In this document: positions 42,321 through 45,190 of the stretch, piece after piece
Position numbering within the stretch: position 1 is the stretch's first letter
How the letters are laid out: each line of letters starts with the position of its first letter
NCBI GenBank assembly: GCA_028288675.1
Contig: JAQBNG010000064.1
Coordinates: forward strand, 1-45,190
Origin: Flavisolibacter sp.
GTDB taxonomy: Bacteria > Bacteroidota > Bacteroidia > Chitinophagales > Chitinophagaceae
Reading direction: 5' to 3'
Length of the DNA stretch: 45,190 nucleotides
Made by a program: the position numbers and the translations under genes
The notes under the pieces: generated by a model
Seen by the model: only the letters and a program-made list of their open reading frames with translations
Databases searched by the model: none
Told to the model about the DNA's origin: nothing

Positions 42321-42425
42321 TGTTGAATAGTGATAAGAACCTTGAAGAGTGTACTTCGGAGGCCTCAGCATAAACTGTGCAAAGAAAGCTTATAGTACCA
42401 CCGTCCGCCGGGTTCAAAAAAAGAA
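42321..42425 (+). repeat. Dispersed repeat, copy C
   Basis: The core at 42346-42382 contains CTTCGGAGGCCTCAGCATAA and ends ACTGTGCAA. Flanks TGTTGAATAGTGATAAGAAC and CTTATAGTACCACC match copy B. It lies downstream of, and antisense to, the DUF4836 gene. Confidence 0.85.
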
Positions 42426-42449
42426 CTTTCTTTCTTATCCTTATCCAGT

Positions 42450-44126
42450 TTAATTATCCGCGTCCACAGCAGGCGGCGCCGACATTACTTTGCCACCATC
42501 GCTATCATCCATATTATTCATATCGTGCATCATAACCATGCGCTGCTGTTTTCTCAGGGCATTCATTTTTTCTGCATAACGGCTTATTTGCTTTAAGCTG
42601 TTTGTTGTTTTATCTACCAGGTTAACAACAAATTCAGACGTCATTGCACCGTTTTTATACTCGCCGCCGGTAGCTATCGCATCCTGCCACATATTGGCCG
42701 ATTCGTTCATGAAAACGTTACCGGTACTATCTTGTGTAAGATTTGATTTTAAGATCTTTTGTATATCTACATACATTCCAAAGGGGTGGCCGCTGATCTT
42801 ACTTGCAAAGGGTTGTTTGCTATTGCCGGCTGCCATAAAACCATCTATAGACCCGGGGTGGTTGCCTGCAACAAACCAGTCATTCGTAAGTTTATAGGTA
42901 AAAGGAAGTGTCGGCATTTTTTGATTCATCACATTAAGCAACTTGTCAAAAGAAGCTTTCTTATTTACGCTGGTAGCAAAAAGAAAGTGCATGTCGGGTT
43001 TGGTAGTTTTGTAAGTGCGGGGCACAGAACTTTCTTCACCATAATTAGGAACTGTATCTATAACATTTTTTACCGACAAGTCGGTTAACGCCATTACAAA
43101 CTCTCCCTTAGTGGCGCTGAATATATCGTCCATCGTAAATTCCTGCTGGGCAAAAAACATGTTCATCAATCCATCCATGCCTAAGGCTTTTACAAATTCT
43201 TTCATTGTTTCCGGATTGAAGTTGGTAGCTAAAACTCCAATTACATTTTGAGAAGGGATACGGTTGATTACGCTTTCGCTGATGCTTTTTGAATCAAATT
43301 TTTCCATCAGCTTCGACATCTCTTTTCCGTAATATTGATTTGCTTTTACAGAAATTTTTCCATCATCGAAATTTAAGGTAGCGGCAGAAATATTGCCTTC
43401 AAATAAACTGCCTACTTTCATCATGCTCATCATAGGTGCCATGCCCGACATTAACTCACCGGTATTCATCCAAAAATGAACATCTCCACTTATTTTAAGT
43501 AAAGAAGTAAAGCGGTCATCATCATCAAGACTTTCGCCGCCGCTAAGCGTCAGTGTTTGTTTAAGGAAGATTTTTAAACTGTCTCCGGAAATTTGCTTCC
43601 GCTCCATAGCGCCACCGCCCATGCCAAACGAGCCGGTTGTATTTAAATCCGGCATGTCGTTGATGTAAGCAAAACGGTCATTATTCCAGGCAACATAAGA
43701 GTTGTTGTCCATTGCGATCATATTCCATTCGCCATCTTTTTCGGCCTTATCTTTTTTGCTTATTTTCTTGTTAAGGGCTTCAAAAGCAGCAGCATCTTTA
43801 ATGCTTCCTTCAAATACGCCATAACCACCGCTGCCTTGCTTTTTCATGAAGAAGGCAAAATCTTTTTTCATATCCATTCCCGCGGCCTCGGGGTTATCTA
43901 AAATTTTAGCGGCGAAAGAATCGCTGTTCTCTTTAGACAGATCCTGGAACCACTGCGTTTTTTTAATTTCATCCCAGCTTAGTTTAGATGAAAGCGAAGA
44001 AGGAGATACCTGTATAACAATGGCTGCATTTTTTGGAATAAATAAGCCTGTTTTTCCACCGCTTTTGCAGGATGCAAAAAGCAGGGTAAAGGCTGCCAGT
44101 ACAAATAAGGCTGCTGTACGTTTCAT
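42450..44126 (-). CDS. DUF4836-family lipoprotein
   Basis: The 558-residue protein has a lipoprotein signal (MKRTAALFVLAAFTLLFASC, Cys at 20) and the family start LFIPKNAAIVIQVSPSSLSS followed by SKLSWDEIKKTQWFQDL. The rest alternates strands and helices, with repeated ATLNFDDGKISVKANQYYG-like segments. It ends in an acidic Met/Asp-rich tail (MMHDMNNMDDSD). The family is common in Bacteroidota and has no known role to my knowledge. It is transcribed from just behind hisS in the same direction, with a 24-bp gap, so it may be in the hisS transcript. Confidence 0.85.
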   Translation of the reverse strand: MKRTAALFVLAAFTLLFASCKSGGKTGLFIPKNAAIVIQVSPSSLSSKLSWDEIKKTQWFQDLSKENSDSFAAKILDNPEAAGMDMKKDFAFFMKKQGSGGYGVFEGSIKDAAAFEALNKKISKKDKAEKDGEWNMIAMDNNSYVAWNNDRFAYINDMPDLNTTGSFGMGGGAMERKQISGDSLKIFLKQTLTLSGGESLDDDDRFTSLLKISGDVHFWMNTGELMSGMAPMMSMMKVGSLFEGNISAATLNFDDGKISVKANQYYGKEMSKLMEKFDSKSISESVINRIPSQNVIGVLATNFNPETMKEFVKALGMDGLMNMFFAQQEFTMDDIFSATKGEFVMALTDLSVKNVIDTVPNYGEESSVPRTYKTTKPDMHFLFATSVNKKASFDKLLNVMNQKMPTLPFTYKLTNDWFVAGNHPGSIDGFMAAGNSKQPFASKISGHPFGMYVDIQKILKSNLTQDSTGNVFMNESANMWQDAIATGGEYKNGAMTSEFVVNLVDKTTNSLKQISRYAEKMNALRKQQRMVMMHDMNNMDDSDGGKVMSAPPAVDADN

Positions 44127-44150
44127 ATTAGTTTTGATTTTATTAAGGTG

Positions 44151-45190
44151 TCAAATAAACGAAAATTGCGGGAGAATAGCGAATGGCACTCTCTCCTGTA
44201 CGCCATTTCGCAGATCTTTTACAACAGCGGTTTTTTCGGCTATCTCTGCTGAGCCGATAATGATGATAAATGGTATCGCTTTCTTTTCGGCATACTTGAA
44301 TTGCTTGTCGAATTTCTGCGGTTCATGAAAAATTTCTGCAGCTACGCCGGCTTTTCTCACTTCCTGTAGTAAGGGATAAGCTGCTTTGCTTTCTTCTTCA
44401 CCCAAATTAAAGAACAGCACTTTTGTTCCTTGTTCGATGGCTTGAGGGAATAAATTCAATTCCTCCATTACATCGTAAATTCTATCCACCCCAAAGGATA
44501 TTCCTACACCTGGAATATTAGGAACGCCGAATAGCCCGGTGAGATCATCATAACGTCCACCGCCGCCGATGCTGCCCATTTTTACACCTATTGTTTTTAT
44601 CTCGAAAATGATCCCGGTGTAATAATTAAGACCTCTTGCTAAGGTTGGATCAATAATAATTTTTGTTGAAGACGATAGGTTTGAGGTTCTTTCTAAAATA
44701 TTTTCTAAATCCAGCAAGCCTGTAAGCCCGGTCTCATTTTTATTGAATAGATTTTTTAATTGTTCTATTGTTGCTTCATTATTTTCTGAACCATTTGCAA
44801 TTGATAAATAGTTGGATATAATTTCAATCTGTTCGATGCCTAAACCGCGTTGTGATAATTCTTCTTTTACTTTATCTATTCCAATCTTATCAAGTTTGTC
44901 AATAGCGATGGTGATGTCCATCATTTTATCACTGCCACCGCATATCTCCGCTAATGCAGTTAAGATTTTGCGGCTATTCAATTTTATTTCAACAGGAATT
45001 TTCAGTTGCTCAAAAACCGTTGCATAAATGTTTGTAAGTTCTATTTCATTCAATAAAGAAGTACTTCCTACCACGTCTGCATCGCACTGGTAAAACTCGC
45101 GGTACCGGCCACGTTGCGGCCTGTCTGCTCTCCACACGGGTTGTATTTGATAGCGTTTAAAAGGAAATGTAAGTTGACTATGATTCATCG
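44151..45190 (-). CDS. hisS: Histidyl-tRNA synthetase, C-terminal part (gene cut by window edge)
   Basis: The frame runs off the right edge. About the first 100 residues, with class II motif 1, are missing. Visible are motif 2 RYQIQPVWRADRPQRGRYRE and FYQCDADVVG, the histidine-specific LARGLNYYTGIIFEIKT, motif 3 GGGRYDDLTGLFG and GVGISFGVDRIYDVM, and the anticodon-binding domain to the end. The ATG near the edge (MNHSQLTFPF) is inside the gene, not its start. The enzyme charges tRNA-His. Confidence 0.95.
   Translation of the reverse strand, partial: MNHSQLTFPFKRYQIQPVWRADRPQRGRYREFYQCDADVVGSTSLLNEIELTNIYATVFEQLKIPVEIKLNSRKILTALAEICGGSDKMMDITIAIDKLDKIGIDKVKEELSQRGLGIEQIEIISNYLSIANGSENNEATIEQLKNLFNKNETGLTGLLDLENILERTSNLSSSTKIIIDPTLARGLNYYTGIIFEIKTIGVKMGSIGGGGRYDDLTGLFGVPNIPGVGISFGVDRIYDVMEELNLFPQAIEQGTKVLFFNLGEEESKAAYPLLQEVRKAGVAAEIFHEPQKFDKQFKYAEKKAIPFIIIIGSAEIAEKTAVVKDLRNGVQERVPFAILPQFSFI

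Noticed and set aside
1-45190. CRISPR arrays, insertion sequences, prophage or toxin-antitoxin genes
   Set aside because: No regularly spaced direct repeats, transposase, integrase, phage structural or toxin-like frames were found on either strand.

Overview
The window looks like a chromosomal segment of a Bacteroidota bacterium, most likely of the Chitinophagaceae type. The evidence is the short primary sigma factor, the futalosine menaquinone genes, the DUF4836 lipoprotein, a long C-terminal tail on ribosomal protein S16, promoters of the TTTG-N19-TAnnTTTG kind and a general lack of Shine-Dalgarno sequences. Genes are mostly housekeeping, on both strands, in short operons. No transposase, integrase, CRISPR array or rRNA is visible.

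Layout. 1-1.9 kb: an SRPBCC protein, a TPR membrane protein, a secreted VOC protein and tRNA-Arg(CCT). 2.2-7.1 kb: a compact reactive-sulfur module with a Crp/Fnr regulator, a TauE-like exporter, a DUF6132 membrane protein, two half-size YeeE/YedE transporters, a persulfide dioxygenase-rhodanese fusion and a SAM methyltransferase. 7.6-10.5 kb: a large multi-PAS histidine kinase. 11-14.8 kb: small proteins, a DsbA-like fold without its CXXC, a TerB-like protein, an asparaginase-domain protein and CoA-transferase subunit B. 14.8-20 kb: three NarL-type response regulators, one kinase, a membrane protein and a methyltransferase. 20-24.5 kb: class IV aminotransferase, MqnD, MqnB, a PTPS/QueD protein, FolE and FabD. 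24.5-28 kb: a small lipoprotein, rpsP, ffh and rpoD. 28-33.6 kb: a START-like protein, an LptF/G permease, a Tat-type lipoprotein superoxide dismutase, a CDF metal transporter, OsmC and a 1-Cys peroxiredoxin. 34-38.4 kb: two pseudouridine synthases, a Spy-like protein and RlmN. 38.6-45.2 kb: a thiolase, a lipoprotein, an ABC/FtsX pair, DUF4836 and the C-terminal part of HisS, cut by the window edge.

The strongest new observation is in the sulfur module. Three near-identical palindromes (GTGA-N6-TCAC) stand before tauE, before the DUF6132 gene and before the dioxygenase gene. Each lies exactly 36.5 nt (palindrome centre to final G) upstream of a match to nAAnTTTG, the local form of the Bacteroidota -7 element. 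The Crp-like protein encoded next to them keeps the R-E-x3-R residues that read GTGA in E. coli CRP. This predicts a self-contained regulon activated from position -41.5, and it moves the start of the DUF6132 gene to 3736.

A second theme is intergenic repeats. A 37-nt core recurs at three loci, always behind a gene and always antisense to it. Several other gaps hold long imperfect palindromes or arrays of short words that abut stop codons. Further oddities are a membrane protein whose frame runs 44 codons upstream with no normal start codon, a terminator-like hairpin just before an ABC ATPase start, and an exact 9-residue repeat (11 copies) in a pseudouridine synthase tail.
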